From positions 62,001 through 126,000 of the forward strand of contig JAXDZG010000012.1 in the NCBI GenBank assembly GCA_034086985.1: a DNA stretch of 64,000 nt, given 5' to 3'. This DNA comes from Phascolarctobacterium_A sp034086985. Its GTDB lineage: Bacteria > Bacillota > Negativicutes > Acidaminococcales > Acidaminococcaceae. Of this stretch, positions 24,370-31,854 are shown piece by piece. Under the pieces are notes generated by a model. It searched no databases. It had not been told where the DNA came from and was given only the letters and a program-made list of their open reading frames with translations. Within the stretch, counting starts at the first letter, position 1, and the number at the start of each line of letters is the position of its first letter. The position numbers and the translations under genes are program-made.

Positions 24370-25650
24370 TTGAGTAAATTATTGATTAAGAATATCGAAT
24401 TGCTGCACACTCCGAGTGGAGTCATGCAAAATATCGCTATTGAAGATAAGAAGATTACCTATGTGGGCAGTGATATTCCCGCTGGCTTCGAGGACGCTGA
24501 AATTGTGGACGGCAAGGGCAAGCTGGCCACCGCTGGTATGGTCAATACCCACGGCCATGTTTCCATGACCTTACTGCGCAGCTATGCGGACGATATGGCC
24601 CTCATGGATTGGCTGGAAAATAAAATCTGGCCCATCGAAGCCAAGATGGATGCTAAGGACATCTATTGGGGCGCTATGCTGGGCATTGCGGAAATGCTGA
24701 AGGGCGGCACTACCTGCTTTGCCGATATGTATTGCTTTATGGAGGATGTGGCTAAGGCTTGCCTTGAAACCGGCATCCGTACTAATCTGTGCCGCGGCCT
24801 CATCGGCGTGGCTCCCGATGCGGATGTGAAGCTGGCGGAAAACGATGTGCTGGCCGAGAATTGGCAGGGTGCAGGGGACGGCCTTATTCGCGTTACCTAC
24901 GGCCCTCACGCTCCCTATACCTGTCCCATTCCTTATCTGGAAAAGGTAATTAAGGCAGCAGCTGACCACAAGGCAGAAATCCAAATGCATTTGTGCGAGA
25001 CTAAATTTGAAGTAGAAAGCTATACCAAGGAGCATGGCATCACTCCCATCAAGATGATGGATAAGCTGGGCATGTTCGAGCTGGGCACTATCGCGGCTCA
25101 TGCAGTGCACCTGACCGACGAGGATATGGATATTATGGCTGCGAAAAAAGTGCGCGTAGCTCATAATCCTCAGAGCAATCTGAAGCTGGCCAGTGGTATT
25201 GCCAATGTGGCCAAGATGCTGGAGAAGGGCATCTGCGTGGGCCTGGGTACCGATGGCGCCTCCAGCAATAATAATCTGGATATGCTGGAGGAATGCCGTG
25301 CTGCAGCCATGCTGCACAAGGCAACCACCTTTGACCCGCTGGTTGTGCCTGCAGCCAAGGCTTGGGAAATGGCCACTGTGGACGGTGCTAAAGTCTTGGG
25401 CTTTGCTAACTTGGGCAAGCTAGAGGCTGGTCAATTGGCCGATATCGTGCTCTGGGATACCCACAAGCCCTATTGGTACCCTCGTCATAACAAGCTGTCC
25501 CAGTTGGTTTATGCGGCCAATAGCAGCGATGCCGATACCGTGTTCGTAGCCGGTAAAAAGGTGCTGGAGAGCGGCAAGCTCTTAACCTTTGACGAAGAAA
25601 AGATCTACGCTGAAGCACAAGCCTGTGCTGAGCGCCTAGTTAATAAATAA
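24370..25650 (+). CDS. mtaD: 5-methylthioadenosine/S-adenosylhomocysteine deaminase
   Basis: A 426-residue amidohydrolase that deaminates MTA, SAH and in some relatives 5'-deoxyadenosine to the inosine forms. Zinc ligands are H61 and H63 in NTHGHVSM, a His in MHLCETKFE, another in AHAVHL and the Asp in GTDGASSNNNLDM. Translation starts at TTG 24370, six bases after AAAGGAG; the first residues MSKLLIKN match family starts. The 62-bp gap from the aldolase holds a TGGCC...GGCCA inverted repeat. Its presence beside a 6-oxopurine-type phosphorylase and a short AhcY supports deamination as the first step of salvage here. Confidence 0.92.
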   Translation: MSKLLIKNIELLHTPSGVMQNIAIEDKKITYVGSDIPAGFEDAEIVDGKGKLATAGMVNTHGHVSMTLLRSYADDMALMDWLENKIWPIEAKMDAKDIYWGAMLGIAEMLKGGTTCFADMYCFMEDVAKACLETGIRTNLCRGLIGVAPDADVKLAENDVLAENWQGAGDGLIRVTYGPHAPYTCPIPYLEKVIKAAADHKAEIQMHLCETKFEVESYTKEHGITPIKMMDKLGMFELGTIAAHAVHLTDEDMDIMAAKKVRVAHNPQSNLKLASGIANVAKMLEKGICVGLGTDGASSNNNLDMLEECRAAAMLHKATTFDPLVVPAAKAWEMATVDGAKVLGFANLGKLEAGQLADIVLWDTHKPYWYPRHNKLSQLVYAANSSDADTVFVAGKKVLESGKLLTFDEEKIYAEAQACAERLVNK

Positions 25651-25685
25651 GCTTCTTATAAAGTAAGCTAATCAGGAGGAGAATT

Positions 25686-26528
25686 ATGGCAAAAATCCTT
25701 AGTAAAGAACTCATTGCTCCCCAAGTCTACGAGATGGTTGTAGACGCACCCCTGGTGGCTCATAAATGCCAACCGGGCCAATTCGTTATTGTGCGCACCG
25801 ACGAGTTTAGCGAGCGTGTGCCCCTGACCATTGCCGATTTCAATCGTGAGACTGGCACCATTACCCTGATTATCCAAGCCATTGGCAACAGCACCCATCA
25901 CCTGTGCGAGGCTCTGAATGTGGGCGACGATATTTTGGACGTGGTTGGTCCCCTGGGTCGTCCCTCTGAAATGGGCAAATTCGGCACTGTAGTGGTTGTA
26001 GGCGGTGGCATTGGCGTAGCTCCTGTTTATCCTATCGCTCGTGCTTATCATGAGCTGGGTAACAAGGTGATTTCTATTATCGGTGCCCGTGACAAGGATT
26101 TGATTATTTGGCAGGAGAAAATGGCTGCCATTAGTGACGAGGTTATCATTACCACTGATAATGGCTCTGCTGGCCATAAGGGCTTTGTAACTGACCCGCT
26201 GAAGCAGATGCTGGAGGACGGCATGCAAATCGATTATGTGCTGGCTATCGGCCCTGTGATTATGATGAAGAATGTGGCTGCTACCACCAAGCCCTTTGGT
26301 GTCAAGACCATTGCCAGCTTGAATACGATCATGGTTGACGGCACTGGCATGTGCGGTGGCTGCCGCGTAATGGTAGGCGGCGAGAACAAGTTCGCCTGCG
26401 TGGATGGCCCTGAATTCGATGCCCATCAAGTAGATTTTGCTAACCTGATGATGCGTCAAAGAATGTATCACGACCAAGAGGTTCTGGAATATAGCTGCGG
26501 AGGTCATTGCAAATGCGTGGAGGAATGA
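25686..26528 (+). CDS. NfnA-type ferredoxin-NADP+ oxidoreductase subunit alpha
   Basis: A 280-residue FAD/NAD-binding protein of the sulfide dehydrogenase/dihydroorotate dehydrogenase electron-transfer family. FAD contacts are in RVPLTIADF, NAD contacts in GGGIGVAPVYPIA, and a [2Fe-2S] site in GTGMCGGCRVM...FACVDGPEFD. With the following gene it forms an NfnAB-like enzyme, which bifurcates electrons between NADPH, NAD+ and ferredoxin in anaerobes. GGAGG precedes the ATG. It comes 35 bp after mtaD with no visible terminator, so it belongs to the salvage operon transcript. Its 3' end overlaps the next gene by 16 bp. Confidence 0.88.
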   Translation: MAKILSKELIAPQVYEMVVDAPLVAHKCQPGQFVIVRTDEFSERVPLTIADFNRETGTITLIIQAIGNSTHHLCEALNVGDDILDVVGPLGRPSEMGKFGTVVVVGGGIGVAPVYPIARAYHELGNKVISIIGARDKDLIIWQEKMAAISDEVIITTDNGSAGHKGFVTDPLKQMLEDGMQIDYVLAIGPVIMMKNVAATTKPFGVKTIASLNTIMVDGTGMCGGCRVMVGGENKFACVDGPEFDAHQVDFANLMMRQRMYHDQEVLEYSCGGHCKCVEE

Positions 26529-27904
26529 GAAACCCGATGCCGGAACAACCGGCCAATGTTCGCAATAAAAATTTTGAAGAGGTAGCTCTGGGCTATACTA
26601 AGGAAATGGCTGTGGACGAGGCACAGCGTTGCCTGAACTGCCCCAAGCCCCGCTGCGTGGGTAGCTGCCCTGTAAATATCGAGATTCCTAAATTCATCCA
26701 TGAGGTAGCTCAGGAGAATTTTGCGGAGGCTTATAAAATTTTGAAGCGCAAGAGCGCACTGCCCGCTGTATGCGGTCGTGTATGTCCCCAAGAAAATCAA
26801 TGCGAGGGCAAATGCATTCTGGGCATTAAAGGCGAGCCCGTGGCCATTGGTCGCTTGGAGCGCTTTGTGGCTGATTATGCACGTGCCAACGGTCTGGACA
26901 ACGATGTGGAAGCTCCTAGTGAGCGCAAGGGCAAGAAGGTTGCTATCGTGGGCAGTGGCCCCAGCGGCCTGACTTGCGCAGGCGATTTGGCGAAGATGGG
27001 CTATGATGTAACCATGTACGAAGCACTACATGCTGCTGGCGGCGTGCTCATGTATGGCATTCCCCAATTCCGTCTGCCCAAGGAAATCGTGCAGCACGAG
27101 ATTGCAGGCCTGAAGAAGCTGGGCGTAAACATTGTGGTGAACGCTGTTATCGGCCGTACCTTTACCATTAAAGAGTTGATGGAAGAGGAGGGCTTTAGTG
27201 CCGTTTACGTGGGCACTGGCGCTGGCTTGCCCCACTTCATGCATATCGAGGGTGAAAATTTGAACGGCGTTTATTCCGCTAACGAGTTCCTCACTCGCGT
27301 GAACCTGATGAAGGCTTATCAGTTCCCCCGCGTAGCAACTCCTGTTTACGTAGGCAAGAGCGCTGCCATTGTAGGTGCAGGCAATGTGGCTATGGACGCT
27401 GCTCGTACTGCGAAGCGCTTGGGCGCTGAAAACGTGTATATCGTTTATCGTCGTGGCGAGGACGAGATGCCGGCCCGTAAGGAAGAGATTGGCCATGCTA
27501 AGGAGGAGGGCATTGAGCTGCGCCTGTTGAATAACCCCGTGGCTATCCTAGGCAACGAGAAGGGCTGGGTAAGTGGCCTGAAGTGCGTGAAGATGGAGCT
27601 GGGCGAGGCGGACGCAAGCGGACGCCGTAGCCCTGTGGCTATTCCTGGCAGCGAGTACGTATTAGACGTGGACATGGTGGTTATGGCCATCGGACAAGGC
27701 CCCAACCCGCTGATTAAGGATACTACGCCGGATTTAGAGGTCAACAAGCGCGGCAACATTGTTGCCGACGAGACCGGTGCAACCTCCATTCCGGGCGTGT
27801 TCGCCGGAGGCGATATTGTGACCGGTGCAGCGACTGTTATCAGCGCCATGGGCGCTGGCAAGAAGGCTGCTGCGGCTATTGATGCTTACTTGCAGGGCAA
27901 GTAA
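26513..27904 (+). CDS. NfnB-type subunit / GltA-like NADPH-dependent oxidoreductase
   Basis: A 463-residue flavoprotein related to the small subunit of glutamate synthase. N-terminal cysteines in CLNCPKPRCVGSCP and CGRVCPQENQCEGKC bind two [4Fe-4S] clusters; GSGPSGLTCAGDL and GAGNVAMDAARTA are the FAD and NADPH Rossmann motifs; FAGGDIVTGAATV closes the FAD site. ATG 26513 is 9 nt from a GGAGG inside the upstream gene; a TTG at 26507 is too close. The overlapping NfnA partner argues for NfnB rather than glutamate synthase. A bidirectional terminator follows. Confidence 0.88.
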   Translation: MRGGMRNPMPEQPANVRNKNFEEVALGYTKEMAVDEAQRCLNCPKPRCVGSCPVNIEIPKFIHEVAQENFAEAYKILKRKSALPAVCGRVCPQENQCEGKCILGIKGEPVAIGRLERFVADYARANGLDNDVEAPSERKGKKVAIVGSGPSGLTCAGDLAKMGYDVTMYEALHAAGGVLMYGIPQFRLPKEIVQHEIAGLKKLGVNIVVNAVIGRTFTIKELMEEEGFSAVYVGTGAGLPHFMHIEGENLNGVYSANEFLTRVNLMKAYQFPRVATPVYVGKSAAIVGAGNVAMDAARTAKRLGAENVYIVYRRGEDEMPARKEEIGHAKEEGIELRLLNNPVAILGNEKGWVSGLKCVKMELGEADASGRRSPVAIPGSEYVLDVDMVVMAIGQGPNPLIKDTTPDLEVNKRGNIVADETGATSIPGVFAGGDIVTGAATVISAMGAGKKAAAAIDAYLQGK

Positions 27905-27976
27905 AAAATTTGTCATAAAGCTCTAGCTTACGTCTGTGGAAATGTGTAGGCTTGAGTAAAATATTAGCAAAAGCAA

Positions 27977-28025
27977 AACTCTCCGTTCTGGAGCTCCTTA
28001 GAGCTGGCAGGACGGAGAGTTTTTA
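27977..28025. terminator. Bidirectional terminator between the salvage operon and tlpA-like gene
   Basis: AAACTCTCCGT and ACGGAGAGTTT frame an inner GAGCTCCTTAGAGCT-type stem. TTTTTA follows on plus and TTTTGCTTTT on minus, serving both convergent units. Confidence 0.85.
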
Positions 28026-28050
28026 CTATTATACTATTATCTAAACTGTT

Positions 28051-28078
28051 GTTTCCCCTCGCGTTTTCCGAGGGGAAT
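28051..28078 (+). repeat. Copy D of the GTTT-hairpin element
   Basis: GTTT followed by CCCCTCG and CGAGGGG (28055-28061 and 28069-28075) around CGTTTTC. The arms differ from copies A-C but the 21-nt length, GTTT prefix and CGTTT loop are kept. It lies between convergent genes. Confidence 0.55.
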
Positions 28079-28085
28079 ATTTGTC

Positions 28086-28652
28086 TTACAAGCCTTTTTG
28101 GATGAAGCTTTCTAAAGCGGCCTCGTTCATGGAGCCTACGACTTTTGCTTTGATGATGCCGTTGGTGTCGATGATGTAGGAGGCGGGGATGGCCTGCAGC
28201 TGGTAGAGCTGAGCGATTTCATTCACGTTACCATAGCCTGCGGGGAAGGAATAATTCTTGCTGCGCATGAAGGCAACAGGCTCCGCTTGGTCATCATCCA
28301 CGCTGATGGCTACAAAATACATTTTGTCGTTATATTCCTCGTATTTTGTTTGAATATGGGGCAGCTCCTTGACGCAGGGCGGGCACCAGGTAGCCCAAAA
28401 GTTGATAAAAACAGGCTTATCCCGTAGGTCGGAGAGCTTTATAGTATTGCCAGTGGTTAAATCAATAAAGGTGAAGTCGGGCGCAGCTTGGCCTATCTCA
28501 ATACCTGTAGGAGCAGCTTCTGCTTTAGCTACACTGGTGATGGCTGTTAAGCTTTGGGGGATGTTAACAGATGTGGACTGGGTGCTGTCGGTAAAGCAAC
28601 CAAATGCTACAATAGTAAGGGATAAAAGCGTGCTTGCAAATAGTTTTTTCAT
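28086..28652 (-). CDS. TlpA/ResA-like thiol-disulfide oxidoreductase
   Basis: A 188-residue exported thioredoxin-like protein. The N-terminal signal ends LTIVAFGC, which resembles a lipobox although Phe at -2 is unusual, so it may be a lipoprotein. The thioredoxin domain (about residues 50-188) has the redox site FWATWCPPCVKELP and the cis-Pro region QAIPASYIID. It is the last of three minus-strand genes after the CXXC protein and the polyferredoxin; this trio looks like a membrane electron route delivering reductant to the outside. Confidence 0.88.
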   Translation of the reverse strand: MKKLFASTLLSLTIVAFGCFTDSTQSTSVNIPQSLTAITSVAKAEAAPTGIEIGQAAPDFTFIDLTTGNTIKLSDLRDKPVFINFWATWCPPCVKELPHIQTKYEEYNDKMYFVAISVDDDQAEPVAFMRSKNYSFPAGYGNVNEIAQLYQLQAIPASYIIDTNGIIKAKVVGSMNEAALESFIQKGL

Positions 28653-28720
28653 GATAAACCTCCGTAGGATAGAATATGTTAATCGTCATATAGTAAACTG
28701 CTTGTTTGGAAATAACTTGG

Positions 28721-29536
28721 TCATTTCTTGCCAAAGGAAATAGCCTTGGTGGGACACACCTCTGCACATTCGCCGCAGTTAATGCATTCCCTGTCGCCGA
28801 CTTTTTGGCACTGCATAGGACAGTGGCGCAGGCATTTATCGCAGCCAATGCATTTAGCCATATCCACCTTAATGCCATAGAGTGAAAGCTTGTTAAAGAG
28901 GGAATAAATGGCTCCTAGAGGGCAGATAAAGCGGCAGAAGGGGCGATAGATGCAGCTGCTTGCGACAATAACAATAAGCAAGATAAAGAATTTCCAAGTG
29001 AATAGACTGCCTAGAGCATTGCGGATATTCATATCTACAGCTGCTAAGGGCAGCGCCGCTTCCAGGGTCCCGGCAGGACAGATATATTTGCAGAAGGCGG
29101 GAATGCCGATGCCATCAAAATAGTAGAAGGCTAGGGGAAGCACTAGTACGAAGAGCACTGTAATAATATATTTGAGTACAGTAAATCTTTGCACTGCTGG
29201 ACTAAGCTTGATCTTGGGCGTGGGCAGCTTATACAGCAGCTCCTGCACTAGTCCAAAGGGGCAGGCCCAGCCACATATAAGGCGACCAAAAAGTAAGCCT
29301 AGGAGCAGTAGAAAGCCTAATACATAAAAGGGAAAGTGCAAGATAACACCGCTGAGCGAGCTTTGCAGGGAGCCCAAGGGGCAGGCACCTACGGCACCGG
29401 GACAGGAATAGCAATTGAGTCCAGGGACGCAAACACTTTTTAGAGGGCCTCGATAAATACGTCCTTGTAAAAAGCCGGGGAGATGAGCATTATACAAAAA
29501 CGCTGTAAGCCATTGGATGATACTGCGCTTAGCCAA
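28721..29536 (-). CDS. Membrane 4Fe-4S polyferredoxin (NapH/YccM-like)
   Basis: A 271-residue protein with about five transmembrane helices and two C-terminal ferredoxin motifs (CIGCDKCLRHCP and CINCGECAEVCP), plus membrane-side cysteines in CYSCPGAVGACP, CGWACPFG and CRFICPLGA, typical of NapH-type electron carriers. The start is TTG at 29536, overlapping the stop of the small CXXC gene by 8 bp (TTGGCTAA), with a GGAG ten bases upstream. It likely passes electrons across the membrane to the TlpA-like protein; this is inference from gene order. Confidence 0.88.
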   Translation of the reverse strand: MAKRSIIQWLTAFLYNAHLPGFLQGRIYRGPLKSVCVPGLNCYSCPGAVGACPLGSLQSSLSGVILHFPFYVLGFLLLLGLLFGRLICGWACPFGLVQELLYKLPTPKIKLSPAVQRFTVLKYIITVLFVLVLPLAFYYFDGIGIPAFCKYICPAGTLEAALPLAAVDMNIRNALGSLFTWKFFILLIVIVASSCIYRPFCRFICPLGAIYSLFNKLSLYGIKVDMAKCIGCDKCLRHCPMQCQKVGDRECINCGECAEVCPTKAISFGKK

Positions 29537-29660
29537 TGCCGATACACTCCAAACAAATGGTGATCGCTTTACGCATGACCTTCACATATTCTTTTGAATA
29601 AATGCCATAGCCTAAGCAAAATGCTCCGGCTAACAGCACTAATAATCGCTGCTTGCTCAT
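29529..29660 (-). CDS. CD1871A-type small CXXC protein, 43 residues
   Basis: A very short gene that starts MSKQRLLVLLAGAFCLGYG, contains one membrane helix, and has ITICLECIGIG at its end with a CLEC (CXXC) motif. I recall small proteins of the CD1871A family with this layout beside 4Fe-4S polyferredoxin genes in clostridia. A GGGGG stands 8 nt upstream of the ATG. The stop codon lies within the start region of the polyferredoxin gene, so translation is probably coupled. The CXXC may be a redox partner for the TlpA-like protein. Confidence 0.8.
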   Translation of the reverse strand: MSKQRLLVLLAGAFCLGYGIYSKEYVKVMRKAITICLECIGIG

Positions 29661-29689
29661 GTTGTTTCCCCCAAAGTTTTACTATGTAT

Positions 29690-29695
29690 ATTATA
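29690..29695 (-). promoter_or_regulatory. -10 element of the CXXC-polyferredoxin-TlpA operon
   Basis: Read on minus, TTTGCTATAAT gives an extended -10, about 30 bp ahead of the small-gene start. A good -35 is not seen. Confidence 0.5.
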
Positions 29696-29742
29696 GCAAA
29701 GAATAAGTAACAAAGTCATGAAGAAATAGTAAATTCAAAGCA

Positions 29743-29777
29743 GAAAAAATCCCGCCTCTGCTTAAAGAAGCGGGATT
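29743..29777 (-). terminator. Terminator of cstA
   Basis: AATCCCGC and GCGGGATT pair around a 13-nt loop; on the minus strand TTTTTTC follows. It lies 46 bp after the cstA stop. Confidence 0.85.
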
Positions 29778-29822
29778 AATTTTGTTTAGGTTAAGCGTTA
29801 AAGCGATTAAACTTGAATATTC

Positions 29823-31421
29823 TTAGAAGAGAGCCTTGCGAGCTTCAGCAACCAGAGCCAGAGCCAGTACAAAGAGTACTGCGCTCAGGATGGTGGTAAC
29901 CATCTTGGTGCCACCCATAATAATGGAAGCCAGAGCTACGAAGCATACTGCGAACATGAAGCACATGGGCAGGACAACCATCAGGTTGGACTTCTTCTCG
30001 CCCTTCAGCCATACGCCGATAGCCAACAGGGACAGAGCAGCCAACAATTGGTTAGCAGCACCGAATACCGGCCAAATTGCCAGGTAAGAGCCGGAGGACA
30101 TGTACCAGGACAGGCCTACGGTAATAGCGGTTGCTACATAAGGATTAGCCAAAACGGAACCCTTAACCTCGCCAGTTTTCTCATCAGTGGTGGAGAACAG
30201 CTCTTGGAAAATGAAGCGGCCCAGACGGGTTGCAGTATCAAGAGTGGTCATAGCAAATGCGGAAATGGTCAGAGCAACGAAGGATTTAGCAACGCCAAAT
30301 TCAAAGCCCAGCTTGGTCATGAAGGTACCAACGCCATCTGCAAATACGTTTACAGGGCCGCCAGCCTTCATCAGAGCTGCGAATTTGTCAGCGCCCAGGT
30401 AACCAACTGCTACAACAGCAACTGTTGCCAAAACGCCTTCCAACAGCATGGAGCCGTAGCCAACCAGCTGAGCACTCTTTTCGTTATCCAATTGCTTGGA
30501 GGTGGTACCAGAGGAAACCAAGGAGTGGAAGCCAGAGATAGCACCGCAGGCAACGGTTACGAACAGCATGGGGAACATGGGGTTATTGCCCTTCGGAGAA
30601 GGATCAAAGGAGGTTACAGCCGGCAGCTGGATGCTGGGTTGGTAAATAGCAATACCAGCCAGAGCAAAAGCGATGCAGGCATACAGCAGGAAGGAGTTAA
30701 GATAGTCACGCGGTTGCAGCAGAATCCATACGGGAGCGATGGAGGCGATGAAGATATAAGCCATCAGGATGTAAATCCAGGTAGCCTTGGACAGAACCAG
30801 AGGGAACATGTTGCCAGCCGCAATAGCAGCGATCAGCAGAACAACGCCAATACCGGTACCAATCTTCAGGTCTACGCCGCCGCGATATACGCACAGACCG
30901 AAAGCGATTGCCAGAACGATGAAGAGCAGGGATGCAGTTGCAGAAGCCGGGCTAGCAACAAAGGTGCCGGCAACGATGTTTGCAAAAGCAGCAACTACTA
31001 CAATCAGGGTTACATAAGCAAAAATGGAGAATAACAATTTACCACGTTTGCCCAGGGTTGCATCAATAATTTGGCCAATGGTCTTGCCATCATGACGGAT
31101 GGAAGCAACCAAAGCACCGAAGTCATGGGTGCCACCGAAGAAGGTGCAGCCAATCAGTACCCACAGCATAACAGGTACCCAACCAAATACTGCAGCGGAG
31201 ATGGGGCCAACGATAGGGCCAGCGCCTGCGATAGAGGAGAAGTGATGGCCCATCAATACAGCGGGCGGAGTAGGCATATAGTCCACATCATCACGAAGCT
31301 TGTGAGCAGGAGTTTGTCTGCTCGGGTCGATGCCCCATTGCTTAGCAAGCCAGGCACCATAGGTTACGTAGGCGATAAACAGAATTACCATTGCGCCTAC
31401 AAGTAGCATGAAACCACTCAT
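29823..31421 (-). CDS. cstA: Carbon starvation CstA-family transporter
   Basis: A 532-residue polytopic membrane protein (about 15 helices) of the CstA/BtsT family, which import pyruvate or peptides in known cases. Family blocks near the N-terminus include DDVDYMPT, GHHFSSIAGAGPIVGP and GCTFFGGTHDF. The start is placed at ATG 31421 (MSGFMLL) behind AAGGAAG; the open frame extends 21 codons further but without a ribosome-binding site. It has its own promoter and a ~90-nt leader. The CitA/DcuS-type system in this window might be thought a regulator, but the two are far apart and this is not supported. Confidence 0.92.
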   Translation of the reverse strand: MSGFMLLVGAMVILFIAYVTYGAWLAKQWGIDPSRQTPAHKLRDDVDYMPTPPAVLMGHHFSSIAGAGPIVGPISAAVFGWVPVMLWVLIGCTFFGGTHDFGALVASIRHDGKTIGQIIDATLGKRGKLLFSIFAYVTLIVVVAAFANIVAGTFVASPASATASLLFIVLAIAFGLCVYRGGVDLKIGTGIGVVLLIAAIAAGNMFPLVLSKATWIYILMAYIFIASIAPVWILLQPRDYLNSFLLYACIAFALAGIAIYQPSIQLPAVTSFDPSPKGNNPMFPMLFVTVACGAISGFHSLVSSGTTSKQLDNEKSAQLVGYGSMLLEGVLATVAVVAVGYLGADKFAALMKAGGPVNVFADGVGTFMTKLGFEFGVAKSFVALTISAFAMTTLDTATRLGRFIFQELFSTTDEKTGEVKGSVLANPYVATAITVGLSWYMSSGSYLAIWPVFGAANQLLAALSLLAIGVWLKGEKKSNLMVVLPMCFMFAVCFVALASIIMGGTKMVTTILSAVLFVLALALVAEARKALF

Positions 31422-31854
31422 AAATAAATACTTCCTTTCTTTTCTTTGCGTCTTTGCAAATAAAATTGTTTGAAAAATTCGCACAGTATATTCGGATATA
31501 TAGTGCTAGAGTTAGGAACAGTATACCATATTTTGCAGTTTTGTCAATAAAATAAATGAAAAAAGCGTGAAATTGTAAACTTATCAGGACAAAAAATTGT
31601 AATCTGTTAAGCGAAAAAGACAAATTCTATCCATAATAGCTAAATGTGTACAGAAAGTAGCGACTTTGAAAGCTTCCTCTTATTTACAATGGAAAGTGAA
31701 TTTTAAGATGCACTATAATGTATTATTCCTTTTTAAAAGCTGGATGGCAGGATTTTAGCTGCTCGGTGGCGAAATGGAAAAAGGTAATGTAATTATTGTT
31801 TTAACTTCCTGTCTAAGGTAGTAAATACTTTCTAAATTTATGAGGTGTATTATA
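31422..31854. other. Divergent intergenic region, cstA / autotransporter
   Basis: No gene is visible. It holds the cstA promoter and leader on the minus strand and, for the plus strand, a TATAAT at 31714-31719 with a poor -35 (TGGAAA). The remaining AT-rich sequence shows no clear hairpins or repeats. Confidence 0.6.
31520..31547 (-). promoter_or_regulatory. cstA promoter
   Basis: Read on minus: perfect TTGACA (31547-31542), 16-bp spacer, TATACT (31525-31520). Confidence 0.8.
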
